A program made the translations under genes and the position numbers. From positions 186,001 to 250,000 of the forward strand of contig CALWVE010000031.1 of NCBI GenBank assembly GCA_944384905.1: DNA of 64,000 bases, read 5' to 3'. This DNA is from an uncultured Clostridia bacterium. GTDB taxonomy: Bacteria > Bacillota > Clostridia > Oscillospirales > Acutalibacteraceae. The notes beneath the pieces are model-generated. The model saw nothing but the letters and a program-made list of their open reading frames with translations, had not been told where the DNA came from and searched no databases. Of this stretch, positions 25,560 to 35,324 are shown piece after piece (position 1 is the stretch's first letter; each line of letters starts with the position of its first letter).

Positions 25560-26378
25560 ATGATTACAATTCAAGTCAAACGCGGCGAAACCGTACTGAT
25601 GGAAAACAGCGGTCAGGAACTCGTGAATCTTTCCTGGCAGGGCAATGGCTACGACCATGATGCCGAATGGAACGGCGAATACGAAGAAGGCGACGTAATC
25701 GTTCTAAAGTGTGACGAAGCTCCCTGCTATCTGAACATCCAGCTGGATGACGTTATGCATCCGTGCTTTGTATATCTGCGTGAACCGGTATTTACGCTGG
25801 CTATTCCTTTCGGCGAAAAGCGTGTTTCGTATAACCCGAAAACCTTTACCGGCAATATTCATCTTCTGAGCGCACGCAAAGCGACCAAAGAAGAAATTGC
25901 ATCGTACAAGAACCTTTGCCTGAATGAATACGACTGCCACGAAAATACAACCTGCTTCCCGCATGCTTCCGCCAATGTAGAAACCCGCGGCGAATCTGTG
26001 TTTGCGGCACGCAACGCCATCAACGGCAACACCGACAATCGTCGCCATGGTCCGTGGCCGTATGAATCTTGGGGCATCAACCGCGATCCGAACGCTGAAA
26101 TCACCATCGATTTCGGCCGTCCGGTAAAAGCGGACAAGATCGTTCTGGTTACCCGCGCCGATTTCCCGCACGACAACTGGTGGAAACAGGCTGAAATGAC
26201 CTTCTCCGACGGTACTTCCATGACGCTGACCATGGAGAAATCTTCTCTTCCCCATGTGTTTACCATGGAACCCAAGGAAATCACCTGGCTCAAGCTCGGC
26301 AAGCTGATTAAGGATGAGAATGATCCTTCTCCCTTCCCGGCTTTGACCCAGATTGAAGTATACGGTACAGAAGCATAA
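25560..26378 (+). CDS. Discoidin (F5/8 type C)-like domain protein in the kdu cluster
   Basis: The 272-aa protein has no signal peptide. Residues 1-115 form an unassigned beta-rich region. Residues 145-270 resemble a galactose-binding/discoidin fold: AARNAINGNTDNRRHGPWPYESWGINRDPNAEITIDFGRPVKADKI gives the typical 'sDGn...W...' and 'dfG..v.id.i' pattern. I do not recognise a named family and assign no enzyme activity. The lack of a secretion signal makes a classical surface carbohydrate-binding role unlikely; a cytosolic sugar-binding or accessory role next to KduI/KduD is possible. GAGG lies 8 nt before the ATG. Confidence 0.7.
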   Translation: MITIQVKRGETVLMENSGQELVNLSWQGNGYDHDAEWNGEYEEGDVIVLKCDEAPCYLNIQLDDVMHPCFVYLREPVFTLAIPFGEKRVSYNPKTFTGNIHLLSARKATKEEIASYKNLCLNEYDCHENTTCFPHASANVETRGESVFAARNAINGNTDNRRHGPWPYESWGINRDPNAEITIDFGRPVKADKIVLVTRADFPHDNWWKQAEMTFSDGTSMTLTMEKSSLPHVFTMEPKEITWLKLGKLIKDENDPSPFPALTQIEVYGTEA

Positions 26379-26400
26379 TTGTAAGGTTTATTCTGAAAAA

Positions 26401-26428
26401 AGACGCTGTAATTTTACAGCGTCTTTTT
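26401..26428 (+). terminator. Terminator of the kdu operon
   Basis: A 10-bp stem (26401-26410 with 26415-26424) with a 4-nt loop, followed by a T-run to 26428. Confidence 0.92.
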
Positions 26429-26443
26429 GTTGTTTCTACGCTC

Positions 26444-26472
26444 TTGACGTGTGCCGAATTTTGACGTATACT
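26444..26472 (+). promoter_or_regulatory. Promoter of the MATE gene
   Basis: TTGACG (26444-26449), 17-bp spacer, TATACT (26467-26472), about 43 bp before the ATG at 26515. Confidence 0.75.
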
Positions 26473-26514
26473 TAGTAGCTGTTGGCACATAAGTCTGGAA
26501 AAGAGGGAAACAAA

Positions 26515-27876
26515 ATGCGGATTGAAAACGATCTGGGTAAAGACAATATCCATAAAATTGTATGGCGAATTGCAATTCCCAGCATGCTAGCTCAATTTGT
26601 AAGTGTGTTATACAGTATTGTGGATCGTATGTATATCGGCCATATAGCTGAAATTGGAAATTTGGCCTTGGGCGGCGTCGGCGTATGCGGACCGATTGTC
26701 ACCATGGCGGGCTCATTTGCTTTTCTGGTTGGAATCGGCGGTTCTCCGCTTATGAGCATGCGTCTGGGCGAAGGAAACAAAAAAGAAGCCGAACGCATTG
26801 TCGCAAACTGCTTTATGCTTCTTTGTGCTATTTCGGTCGTCCTCACCTTTGTACTGCTGCTTATTAAAGATCCCATGCTGCGTACCTTTGGCGCCAGCGA
26901 TGCGATCTTCCCCTATGCGGACGCCTATTTTACAGTTTACATCTGCGGTACGATTTTTGCTTTGCTGGCTACCGGCATGAATCAGTTTATCATCAGCCAA
27001 GGCTTTGCGAAAATCGGTATGATCTCCGTTGTAATCGGAGCGATTGCCAATATCATTCTCGATCCTGTCTTTATTTTCGGATTGAACATGGGCGTTGAAG
27101 GTGCGGCCTTGGCTACCGTTTTATCGCAGGTTGCCAGCTGCGCATTTGTTCTTCGCTTTCTGTTTGGAGAATTCACGCCGGTTCGGATCACTTTCCGCGG
27201 CTACAGCCTGAAAATTGTTGGCAGAGTTCTGCTGCTCGGATTTACGCCTTTCATCATTATCGCTGTAGATAATCTGATGATGATTGCTCTCAATACCGTT
27301 TTGCAGAATTATGGCGGTCCCGAAAACGGCGATATCCTGATCACCTGCGGCACGATTGCGCAGAGCTTTATGCTGGTTGTCACCATGCCCTTGGGCGGAA
27401 TTAGCAGCGGCACACAGACCATCTTGGCCTTTAACTATGGTGCCGGACAGATTGACCGTGTATTACAGGCTCAAAAAACAATTTTAAAGCTTTGTGTCGG
27501 CTTTACAACTCTGATGTTTATTGTCGCACGTTTTGCAAGCCCGCTGTTTGTACACCTGTTTACAACAGACCCGGTTATCGCCGAAAAGGCGGTTTGGTCT
27601 ATTCATGTATTTACCCTGGCCATTATTCCGCTGGGAATTCAATATGAAATCGTCGATGGATTTACGGCGCTGGGGCATGTTGAATTGGCGCTTCCCCTCT
27701 CGTTTTTCCGCAAATTGGTATACTTCGTGGTACTGTTCATCATCCCGCTGTTTATGCCGGTGGAAAACGTATTCTATGCGGAGGCAATCTCCGATATTAT
27801 TCCGCCGCTTGTTTCCGTTCTTGTTTATCTATTAACCATCAAGAAGATACTAAACCGGCGGCGCGTTACAGCCTAA
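26515..27876 (+). CDS. MATE family efflux transporter
   Basis: The 453-aa protein has twelve predicted membrane segments in two halves, with the IPSMLAQFVSVLYSIVDRMYIG motif of the first half, typical of MATE/NorM-like exporters (DinF/MepA side). These use H+ or Na+ gradients to export cationic drugs or metabolites. The start at 26515 follows AGAGGGA at 6-nt spacing; an upstream in-frame ATG at 26482 lies too close to the -10 box. It has its own promoter and terminator, so it is not part of the kdu operon. Confidence 0.92.
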   Translation: MRIENDLGKDNIHKIVWRIAIPSMLAQFVSVLYSIVDRMYIGHIAEIGNLALGGVGVCGPIVTMAGSFAFLVGIGGSPLMSMRLGEGNKKEAERIVANCFMLLCAISVVLTFVLLLIKDPMLRTFGASDAIFPYADAYFTVYICGTIFALLATGMNQFIISQGFAKIGMISVVIGAIANIILDPVFIFGLNMGVEGAALATVLSQVASCAFVLRFLFGEFTPVRITFRGYSLKIVGRVLLLGFTPFIIIAVDNLMMIALNTVLQNYGGPENGDILITCGTIAQSFMLVVTMPLGGISSGTQTILAFNYGAGQIDRVLQAQKTILKLCVGFTTLMFIVARFASPLFVHLFTTDPVIAEKAVWSIHVFTLAIIPLGIQYEIVDGFTALGHVELALPLSFFRKLVYFVVLFIIPLFMPVENVFYAEAISDIIPPLVSVLVYLLTIKKILNRRRVTA

Positions 27877-27878
27877 CA

Positions 27879-27909
27879 AAAAGGACTCCGAAAAATTCGG
27901 AGTCCTTTT
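27879..27909. terminator. Bidirectional terminator between MATE and V-ATPase operon
   Basis: A perfect 14-bp stem (27879-27892 with 27896-27909; core GGACTCCGAA) with A- and T-runs on both sides. It serves the convergent MATE gene and the end of the V-ATPase operon. Confidence 0.95.
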
Positions 27910-27912
27910 CTT

Positions 27913-28533
27913 TTATTCGGCAGCTTTTTCTTTCTGTGCCTTGATGACTTTGAGGCGAGAGAAATCTTCGCGCTCCTTTTCATCCAGCACTTCACTGATA
28001 AACTTAATCGTTGTACCAAACTGCGGGATCATAATATTATTCAGAGCATTGGCGCGTTTCTGCGTCTTTTTAATGGCTTCCGCCAGACGATATACGCTGC
28101 TTTCCACTTCCGCCAATTCAACCGTCAGACGCTTGACTTCATTGAATTCCATAAAAGCGTCATCCAGCGAACTGTTGGTATCCAAAAAGCCATAATAAAC
28201 GGCCGGTTCGTGCTCTTCCAACGTAATGGTGGGCAACTCAACGCCCATTACACTACGCATGCTGACCGACAAACCTTCTTCAACCGGAACGCAGCGTGCA
28301 AACATACCAACCTCACCCAAAGTGATATTGGCAGTCTGCAAAGCGGCGTATGCTCTTGCATAAGCTTGTGCAATCTGATCCTGAATGGCAGCGGCACGGT
28401 CGATCAGCTGCATCATCTCGCGGACCAGAATATTCCGCTTGCGATCCATCAGTTCAAATCCCTGTTTGGCCAGCGCAAGGCTTTTTTTCTGAGCCATCAG
28501 GTTACTTTTCGTAGGAAATACCTGCTGTGCCAC
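27913..28533 (-). CDS. atpD: V/A-type ATP synthase subunit D (central stalk)
   Basis: The 206-aa coiled-coil protein starts AQQVFPTKSNLM, the family's conserved N-terminus, and has the long helices of the rotor axle. The GTG at 28533 is chosen because AAAGGAG is then 10 nt upstream and the protein begins as other D subunits do; a GTG at 28542 is too close to the site. It forms the rotor shaft with subunit F and ends the operon. Confidence 0.93.
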   Translation of the reverse strand: MAQQVFPTKSNLMAQKKSLALAKQGFELMDRKRNILVREMMQLIDRAAAIQDQIAQAYARAYAALQTANITLGEVGMFARCVPVEEGLSVSMRSVMGVELPTITLEEHEPAVYYGFLDTNSSLDDAFMEFNEVKRLTVELAEVESSVYRLAEAIKKTQKRANALNNIMIPQFGTTIKFISEVLDEKEREDFSRLKVIKAQKEKAAE

Positions 28534-28563
28534 CGATCTCACGCTCCTTTCGCATCAAGCTTT

Positions 28564-29967
28564 TTATGCAACCGTAATCCCATGCTGCGCAGCCCGTTCT
28601 TTGGCGGGCTCATAGTACTTATCCAAAATAGCATCGTCTACACGATCCAGTTCAGCGCGCGGCAGCATCGTCAGCAGTTCCCAACCCAGATCCAACGTTT
28701 CGTCCATCGTACGGTTTACGTTGCCCTGGCCGATAAACGTCTGTTCAAACACACGGCCAAAAGCCATCAAACGCTTATCCGAAGGAGACAGTTCTTCCTC
28801 ACCGATAACGCTGGCCAAAGCTTTGGCATCCTGTACTTTGGCGTAGCTTGCAAACAACTGGTTGGAAAGCGGGTTATGGTCTTCACGCGTATAACCGGCG
28901 CCGATGCCGTCCTTCATCAAACGGGAAAGGCTGGGCAACACGCTAACAGGCGGATAGATACCGATCGCGTCCATGCTGCGGTCCAACACGATCTGACCTT
29001 CGGTGATGTAACCGGTCAGGTCGGGAATCGGGTGCGTAATATCGTCGCCGGGCATCGTCAGAATCGGGATCTGCGTAACGGAGCCCTGTTTGCCTTCCAG
29101 AATACCGGCACGTTCATACAAGCTGGCCAGGTCGGAATACAGATAACCCGGGAAGCCTTTACGGCCGGGGATTTCGCCTTTGGAGCTGGAGAATTCACGA
29201 AGGGCTTCGCAGTAGCTCGTCATATCCGTCAGGATAACCAGGATATTTTTGTTCAGATCAAACGCCAGATATTCTGCAACCGTCAAAGCGGCACGCGGCG
29301 TAATGATACGTTCGATAATCGGGTCGTTTGCCAGGTTCAGCAGCATAACCACGCGGTCCATAACGTTGGCTTCCGCAAAGGAATTGCGGAAATATTCGGC
29401 AACGTCGTTCTTTACACCCATGGCGGCAAATACGATAGCAAAATCTTCGCCATCGGCAACGTTAGCCTGCTTTACAATCTGAACAGCCAGTTCGTTGTGC
29501 TTCATACCGGAACCGGAGAAAATCGGCAGCTTCTGGCCGCGAATCAACGTAGCCAGACAGTCGATGGAAGAAATACCGGTGCGGATGCAGTTTCGCGGAT
29601 AAACACGGGAAACCGGGTTGATCGGCGCGCCGTTTACATCCCGGCGGCAAACCGGATAAATGCTGCCCATACCATCGATCGGGCGGCCCAAACCATCCAG
29701 GGTACGGCCCAGAATTTCAGGGCTCAGATCAACCATCATCGGGTGAGCCGTAAATACAGTTCGCGTATTCTGCAAGCTCATACCGCGTGTTCCTTCGAAC
29801 ACCTGCACAACACAACGGTCGCCTTCAATCAGCACCACACGGCCAACGCGGCTGCTGCCGTCATCAAGCTGCATGGTAACCATTTCATCATAAGATGCTT
29901 CTGTCACACCTTCCAGAACAACCAGAGAGCCGTTGATCTGGGAAAGGCCGATATGCTCAAGAATCAT
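28564..29967 (-). CDS. atpB: V/A-type ATP synthase subunit B (non-catalytic)
   Basis: The 467-aa protein is typical of V/A-ATPase B subunits. It has the nucleotide-fold region with [10 protein letters not shown] instead of a working P-loop, [14 protein letters not shown] and [11 protein letters not shown] motifs. Three B subunits alternate with three A subunits in the head. It lies 17 nt after the A gene. Confidence 0.96.
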   Translation of the reverse strand: MILEHIGLSQINGSLVVLEGVTEASYDEMVTMQLDDGSSRVGRVVLIEGDRCVVQVFEGTRGMSLQNTRTVFTAHPMMVDLSPEILGRTLDGLGRPIDGMGSIYPVCRRDVNGAPINPVSRVYPRNCIRTGISSIDCLATLIRGQKLPIFSGSGMKHNELAVQIVKQANVADGEDFAIVFAAMGVKNDVAEYFRNSFAEANVMDRVVMLLNLANDPIIERIITPRAALTVAEYLAFDLNKNILVILTDMTSYCEALREFSSSKGEIPGRKGFPGYLYSDLASLYERAGILEGKQGSVTQIPILTMPGDDITHPIPDLTGYITEGQIVLDRSMDAIGIYPPVSVLPSLSRLMKDGIGAGYTREDHNPLSNQLFASYAKVQDAKALASVIGEEELSPSDKRLMAFGRVFEQTFIGQGNVNRTMDETLDLGWELLTMLPRAELDRVDDAILDKYYEPAKERAAQHGITVA

Positions 29968-29984
29968 TTCTGCACTCTCCTTTC

Positions 29985-31736
29985 TCAGCGTGCCAAAGCG
30001 GCGGTCTTTTCATCGATCTGCTGCATATAGTCATCCAGAATCTCAAGCTTGTTATTCGGTACATCGTACTTCATCTTAACAAGCAGATCAAACAAGCCCA
30101 GACCGATAATCTGCGTAATCGGAATCTGCGCAGATACAAGATTTACACAGCGATCGTAACAATGCAGAATGACCTGCATCATTTTGAGCTGCTTCTTCAG
30201 CGGAACATAGGTATCTTCCGGATGGAAAGCGTTCTGCTGCAGGAAGCCGACACGAATTACGCGCGCAATTTCAATAACAAGTTTCTGATCGTCCGGCAAA
30301 ACATCCGAACCAATCAGCTTGACAATTTCCATCAAGCTGGATTCCTGCAGAAGCAGGCCGGCCAGCCGTTCACGGCAAGCCATAAAGTCGGAACCTACAT
30401 GATCATAATACCAGGTGGAAAGATCGCCTAAATATTCGCTGTAACTGTCGTTCCAGTTAATAGCGGGATAATGACGGGCATAAGCCAGGCTCTTGTCGAG
30501 CGCCCAGAAGCAGCGGGTAAAACGCTTGGTATTCTGGGTAACCGGTTCGGAGAAGTCGTTACCCTGCGGGCTGACAGCGCCGATAACCGATACGGAACCT
30601 TCGGTACCGTTCAAGTTCTTTACATAGCTGGCGCGTTCATAGAATTCAGCCAAACGGCTGGGCAGATAAGCCGGGTAGCCTTCATCGGCGGGCATTTCTT
30701 CCAGACGGCCGCTGATTTCACGCAGAGCTTCAGCCCAACGGGAAGTAGAGTCAGCCATCATGGCGGCATGATAACCCATGTCACGGTAATATTCAGCCAA
30801 TGTGATACCGGTGTAAATAGAAGCCTCACGGGCGGCAACCGGCATATTGGATGTATTTGCAATCAAAACGGTACGATCCATCAGGCTCTTGCCTGTTCTC
30901 GGGTCGGTCAGTTCGCTGAATTCGGTCAGCGCCTGCGTCATTTCATTGCCACGTTCTCCGCAGCCGACGTAAACGATAATATCGGCATCGCACCATTTAG
31001 CAAGCTGATGCTGGGTCATTGTTTTACCGGTACCAAAACCTCCGGGAATTGCGGCGGCGCCGCCTTTGGCCAGCGGGAACATGGTATCGATAATACGCTG
31101 ACCGGTAATCAGCGGCTGCGTAGCAGGACGGCGTTCTTCAACCGGTCTGGGAAGTCGAATCGGCCAGCGCTGTGCCAGATACAAAGTCTGTTCTTTACCG
31201 GACGGATCGCGCAGGCGGGCAATCGGTTCGCGAATGGTATAAGCGCCATCAGGAGCCGTCCAAATTACTTCACCTTCCACGCCAGGAGTCACCATGCACT
31301 TATGCAGGATAGCCGGTGTTTCCGGCGTGGTGGCAAAAATGTCGCCGCTATGCAGATAATCGCCGACTTTAGCCGTAACCGTAACATCCCATTTTACGGT
31401 TTCATCCAGCGGAGAAGCCGTTACACCGCGGCCGATAAACGAACCCGTCTCTTTTTGCAGAGCCGGAAGCGGACGCTGGATACCGTCATAAATGTTGCGC
31501 AAAATGCCGGGTCCCAATTCAACACTCAGCGGGCCGCCGGCCGACACAACCGGCTGTCCCGGAGCAAGGCCACCCGTTTCTTCATAAACCTGAATCGTCG
31601 TGGCTTTGCTATCCAAACGAATGACTTCGCCAACCAGACGAGCATCGCCGACGTAAACCATTTCCATCATGGAAAGGTCTGTTTTGCCCTGAATGGTGAC
31701 AACCGGGCCGTTAATACTGTAAACTGTATTGTTCAT
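29985..31736 (-). CDS. atpA: V/A-type ATP synthase subunit A (catalytic)
   Basis: The 583-aa protein is the catalytic subunit, with a P-loop [19 protein letters not shown] near residue 230, GCGERGNEM and [19 protein letters not shown]. The family usually has GPFGSGKT; here Pro is replaced by Gly and Ser by Thr, conservative changes. It carries the A-type non-homologous insert near residues 110-200. It hydrolyses or makes ATP in the cytosolic head. Confidence 0.97.
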   Translation of the reverse strand: MNNTVYSINGPVVTIQGKTDLSMMEMVYVGDARLVGEVIRLDSKATTIQVYEETGGLAPGQPVVSAGGPLSVELGPGILRNIYDGIQRPLPALQKETGSFIGRGVTASPLDETVKWDVTVTAKVGDYLHSGDIFATTPETPAILHKCMVTPGVEGEVIWTAPDGAYTIREPIARLRDPSGKEQTLYLAQRWPIRLPRPVEERRPATQPLITGQRIIDTMFPLAKGGAAAIPGGFGTGKTMTQHQLAKWCDADIIVYVGCGERGNEMTQALTEFSELTDPRTGKSLMDRTVLIANTSNMPVAAREASIYTGITLAEYYRDMGYHAAMMADSTSRWAEALREISGRLEEMPADEGYPAYLPSRLAEFYERASYVKNLNGTEGSVSVIGAVSPQGNDFSEPVTQNTKRFTRCFWALDKSLAYARHYPAINWNDSYSEYLGDLSTWYYDHVGSDFMACRERLAGLLLQESSLMEIVKLIGSDVLPDDQKLVIEIARVIRVGFLQQNAFHPEDTYVPLKKQLKMMQVILHCYDRCVNLVSAQIPITQIIGLGLFDLLVKMKYDVPNNKLEILDDYMQQIDEKTAALAR

Positions 31737-31751
31737 TCCTACTAGCCCTCC

Positions 31752-32333
31752 TTACAATGCAACGGAAAGGCCGGAATTTTCAAGGAACCAATCCTTTTGT
31801 GCCGCCAAACGGCTATCGAGCGTATCGTCTGCCGAAATCTGGGCATTCTGTGCCTTTAATCCGCCCAGAACGATAGCCGCATCCGCAGAAACCGAAACAC
31901 CGGCAGGCAATTTGCCCTGCAGCAGCTTCATATCCTGTTCGCGGGCATACAAAACGCAGCCGGCGCCCAAACGATCACACAGACGTGTGGCGCTCTGAAT
32001 CAGCCACTGGGCATAAGCTTCTGTTTTTGTATAAGCAGCCAAGGCTTCTCGTACATCCGAGAAAACCTGATCCGTCAATTCCATTCTCTTCTGAGCAAGC
32101 GACGCGCGCGCCTGGGCGCCCTGTGCGGAAAGCGTGCGATTAAATTCCGCCTCCATACGTTCCTGCTCAAAACGAATCATCCGTTCCGCCTTTTTTTCTT
32201 CGACACTGCGGGCCTGCTCCATTTCTTCGGAAAGCAAACGTTCCGTTTCGGCTTCAATGGCCTTGCAACGTCTCTCGCCGTCTTCACGGATCGACTGCAC
32301 AAACCGCTGCGCCCGAACATCTGATTCGATCAT
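31752..32333 (-). CDS. atpE: V/A-type ATP synthase subunit E (peripheral stalk)
   Basis: The 193-aa protein has a long charged coiled coil (about 20-105, rich in Glu/Lys/Arg) and a C-terminal globular domain, as in peripheral-stalk E subunits. The ATG at 32333 is preferred over a GTG at 32342 because GAGG is better spaced. It pairs with the small subunit encoded first in the operon. Confidence 0.88.
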   Translation of the reverse strand: MIESDVRAQRFVQSIREDGERRCKAIEAETERLLSEEMEQARSVEEKKAERMIRFEQERMEAEFNRTLSAQGAQARASLAQKRMELTDQVFSDVREALAAYTKTEAYAQWLIQSATRLCDRLGAGCVLYAREQDMKLLQGKLPAGVSVSADAAIVLGGLKAQNAQISADDTLDSRLAAQKDWFLENSGLSVAL

Positions 32334-32374
32334 ATCTCTCACCTCATTTTTGACAAACCAATCGCAAAAGCAAT

Positions 32375-32683
32375 TTAAATCCGAATTCCAACAGCGTCAC
32401 GCACATAACGGGTAATTCTGTCTTTACCCGTTGCAGAGCCATGACGGTCAGGAATCGCTAAAACAAGCGGGCCGCCTTGTTTCTGTCTTGCAGCATCCAT
32501 CAGCGGCACATACGTATCCGCTAATTTTTCGGTAACAAGAACCATTCCGACTTCCGGTTCGGTTTCAACCTTCTGCAGCGCATCGCGGAATTCTTCCTCC
32601 GTATGCGCTACAACACCTTCAATTCCTGCAAGACGCAGGCCCGTAAGGGTATCGGTATTATCACTAATTAGAAAAAAGCGCAT
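32375..32683 (-). CDS. atpF: V/A-type ATP synthase subunit F
   Basis: The 102-aa protein has the MRFFLISDNTDTLTGLRLAGIEG start and GMVLVTEKLAD core of the V/A-ATPase F family (PF01990), a Rossmann-like rotor subunit that binds subunit D. Confidence 0.92.
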   Translation of the reverse strand: MRFFLISDNTDTLTGLRLAGIEGVVAHTEEEFRDALQKVETEPEVGMVLVTEKLADTYVPLMDAARQKQGGPLVLAIPDRHGSATGKDRITRYVRDAVGIRI

Positions 32684-32700
32684 CTTGCAAGCCTCTTTTC

Positions 32701-33213
32701 TTACACCAACTTATTGAGGATCAAGATAGAGATAACAACACCATACAGAGCGATAGATTCACCCAGAGCTACGAAGATCAAGCTCTTACCAAAGCTCTTG
32801 GGGTCTTCGGAAGCAGCAGCGATAGCAGCAGGAGCACCAGCAGCAACAGCGATACCACCGCCAATACCAGCCAGACCGGTTACCAGAGCGGCAGCCAGCA
32901 GGCCCAGACCCATGCTTTCGTTGGAAGCAGCGTTGGCGGAAGCCGGAGCAGCAGCTTCTTCTGTTTCAGTTTCGGCAGCAGCCATAGCCGTGGTTTCCGT
33001 GGCTTTAACATCGGGCTGCACATCTTTAGCGGAAGTGGTATAGGTAAAGCCGCAGGCAACAACCATTACAACCAGGAAGGTGAGCAGGTTAACAGCCATC
33101 GTTCTTTTTACACTGAAACCCTTGGAACGGCTTCTGCAAGCCAGGACAATCGCACTACCAACCAACAAAACAACAGGAACAATAAACAAAAGAGCAGTCA
33201 ATACAGGCATCAT
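32701..33213 (-). CDS. atpK: V/A-type ATP synthase subunit K (membrane rotor ring), N-terminally extended
   Basis: The 170-aa protein ends in one rotor hairpin (helices about 101-132 and 143-168) with the ion-binding E152 in GESIALYG. Ahead of it are two more hydrophobic segments (5-25 and 38-58) and an Ala/Glu/Thr-rich linker (62-99). The two halves are not duplicates, so this is a single-hairpin c subunit with an extension, not the classical doubled K. Whether the extension stays in the ring or is cleaved is unknown. No Gln ligand is seen in the first rotor helix, so Na+ versus H+ use cannot be decided. Confidence 0.9.
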   Translation of the reverse strand: MMPVLTALLFIVPVVLLVGSAIVLACRSRSKGFSVKRTMAVNLLTFLVVMVVACGFTYTTSAKDVQPDVKATETTAMAAAETETEEAAAPASANAASNESMGLGLLAAALVTGLAGIGGGIAVAAGAPAAIAAASEDPKSFGKSLIFVALGESIALYGVVISILILNKLV

Positions 33214-33284
33214 GATTCAGACCTCCAAAATTTTGTTTCAATTTTTTAATTTTATACAGAGCACTTCGGCTCCGGATAACGAAT

Positions 33285-35222
33285 TTATGCAGCTTTATTC
33301 ACAGAAAGCTTTTCGTGAATATCGAAACCGCGGAACGGACGTCCGCCGCCTTCATAGCAGCGGCTGAACATTTCATAGAATTCCAAACGCAGACCCTGGA
33401 TACCGGAAAGCAAAGCTTCCAGAACCAGAACCAAAGCATTGCCCAGTGCAACGATCAGAATATTGGCAGGATCTCCGGCCAATTTAAAGACCACCATCAT
33501 CATGGATGCATGGACAAAAACAAACGCGCCGACACGCAGGAAGGAAATCGTGTTGGAAAGATAGCTAAGGACATACTCAAGCAGTTCAAAAATGTTCTGC
33601 ATAAAGTAATTGCCCCAGCCCCCTTCGGGGTGCCAGTCTTCCCCATCAACCAGAGGAATCAGCACTTCCTTCATCAGCAGGAGAATCAAGCCGATCACAA
33701 CGATCGCGATTGCAACGCCACCGGGCAGGAAAGCAGGTCCGTTCATAAACCCGGTACACAGCGAAACACCGGCGGCATATGTGAGCAAACCGACCAATCC
33801 ATTATTGGAGAAGATCACTTCGCCCCAAAGATGTTTGCGGATGGAAGAATACATGTGGATGACCATCGCAATGGCAACCATCACAACACCGATTCCAATC
33901 GCCATCAACAAAACGCCATTGATCGATTCCATCACGCTTACCGGCTTACCAGCCAGACCCATGGCGTGATACAGCGGGTCAAGTGCTTCTTCGTAGCCGA
34001 ATACAGAGCCGAACACAAAGCCAACCAAGCAACTGCAAATACCGCACGGGATCATCAAACGGAACAAGGGCATCTTCTTGATCTTCCAGATCAATGCGGA
34101 AACAATCGCCAAAACAGCGCCCTGACCCACATCAGCAAACATAATACCGAACAGCAGAATATATGTAATGGCTACAAATGCTGTTACATCGGTTTCGCCA
34201 TAGCTGGGCAAGCCATACATATCCACAAAGAATTCAAAAGGCTTGCTCCAAAAATGGTTTTTCAGCTTGGTAGGCGGCGTATTGCGGGAACCGCTTGTTT
34301 CGGGATCGCTGATCGACACACGTACGTCCTCAATCCCCTTTACTTTTTTAGCGAATTCCTTTTCATACTCGGCCGGAATCCAACCGATATAAACAAACAC
34401 GTCGTCTTTATAAGCTGCATAACGGCGCAGCTCGAAAACAGCCGAATAGTAGCGAGCCGCATTATAGATCTCATCGATTCTTGCAGCCTGCTCATCCCAC
34501 ATAGCGGCAATTTTTTTATCCATCTCAGCCAGTTGCTGATCGATCAGCGCAATATTCTCTTCAAAATTGTGGATGATTTCTTCAGGCGTACCGGCGGCGC
34601 CGGGAACCATAACCCGCTCAAAATACAGCAGCGAGAAAATCGCATCTGTTTCCTGCTGTCTGTCTTTCGGCGTAAAATAAACGCCCCAATAGCCGTTTTT
34701 ATCCTGTTTACACGGCATAAAAACGATATACGGATCATCCGCATAATGGATCATCAGTTCCTGATAACCTGCAGAAGGCAAGAAGCCGAATCGAACGGAA
34801 ACATATTCACAGCCCGTTACCTGTTCGATATTGGCATTCAATTCTCTGAAATGATTATACTGTTCAGCTCCATCCAGACAAATCTGACGCTGCTCCAGCA
34901 AATCCTTTCTTGCATCATTGAGCCCCTTGAAACGGCTGTTCATCTCATTGATGAGCTCATGTGCATCCGACAAAACAATCGGATTGCTGTTCTCTGAAGG
35001 CGATAAGGTTCGTCCCAACTGAGAGGCCAAACTTTCAAACTGCTGAACGATTGCCGGATATGGATTATCCTCGCTCAGCGTGATATACCCCAGTGAAGCT
35101 GACATGTATTGCATGGCGGGTTCAGGAGCAAAGTTGCCATCTGTACAGCAAGCCAGCAAGAACGGATCAAGCCGCGCAAGCGGACCGTTGATCTGCACCA
35201 GCTTCATCTTCTCAATGGCCAA
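33285..35222 (-). CDS. atpI: V/A-type ATP synthase subunit I (full length)
   Basis: The 645-aa protein has a cytosolic N-terminal half (1-315, two alpha/beta lobes linked by a helical hairpin) and a membrane C-terminal half with seven to eight helices beginning after TPPTKLKNHF, including FADVGQGAV and the SFLRVGAF helix that faces the rotor. It provides the ion half-channels and anchors the peripheral stalks. The TTG at 35222 is chosen as start: it gives the family's usual beginning (AIEKMKLVQI) and has AAAGGA 11 nt upstream. Confidence 0.94.
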   Translation of the reverse strand: MAIEKMKLVQINGPLARLDPFLLACCTDGNFAPEPAMQYMSASLGYITLSEDNPYPAIVQQFESLASQLGRTLSPSENSNPIVLSDAHELINEMNSRFKGLNDARKDLLEQRQICLDGAEQYNHFRELNANIEQVTGCEYVSVRFGFLPSAGYQELMIHYADDPYIVFMPCKQDKNGYWGVYFTPKDRQQETDAIFSLLYFERVMVPGAAGTPEEIIHNFEENIALIDQQLAEMDKKIAAMWDEQAARIDEIYNAARYYSAVFELRRYAAYKDDVFVYIGWIPAEYEKEFAKKVKGIEDVRVSISDPETSGSRNTPPTKLKNHFWSKPFEFFVDMYGLPSYGETDVTAFVAITYILLFGIMFADVGQGAVLAIVSALIWKIKKMPLFRLMIPCGICSCLVGFVFGSVFGYEEALDPLYHAMGLAGKPVSVMESINGVLLMAIGIGVVMVAIAMVIHMYSSIRKHLWGEVIFSNNGLVGLLTYAAGVSLCTGFMNGPAFLPGGVAIAIVVIGLILLLMKEVLIPLVDGEDWHPEGGWGNYFMQNIFELLEYVLSYLSNTISFLRVGAFVFVHASMMMVVFKLAGDPANILIVALGNALVLVLEALLSGIQGLRLEFYEMFSRCYEGGGRPFRGFDIHEKLSVNKAA

Positions 35223-35324
35223 GTTTCTCACTATCCTTTCAGCGCCAAAGCGACGCACTTTTTATATTACAACTGCCCGGCAAAATGCCGAAACAGAGAC
35301 AGGCTAAACTACTTTAAACGAACA

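Noticed and set aside
35223..35324. Truncated subunit I gene read as a simple frameshift of one larger gene
   Set aside because: The next gene encodes the whole subunit again from its first residues, and the 102-nt gap has no remnant of a membrane half, so it is a paralogue, not a split gene.
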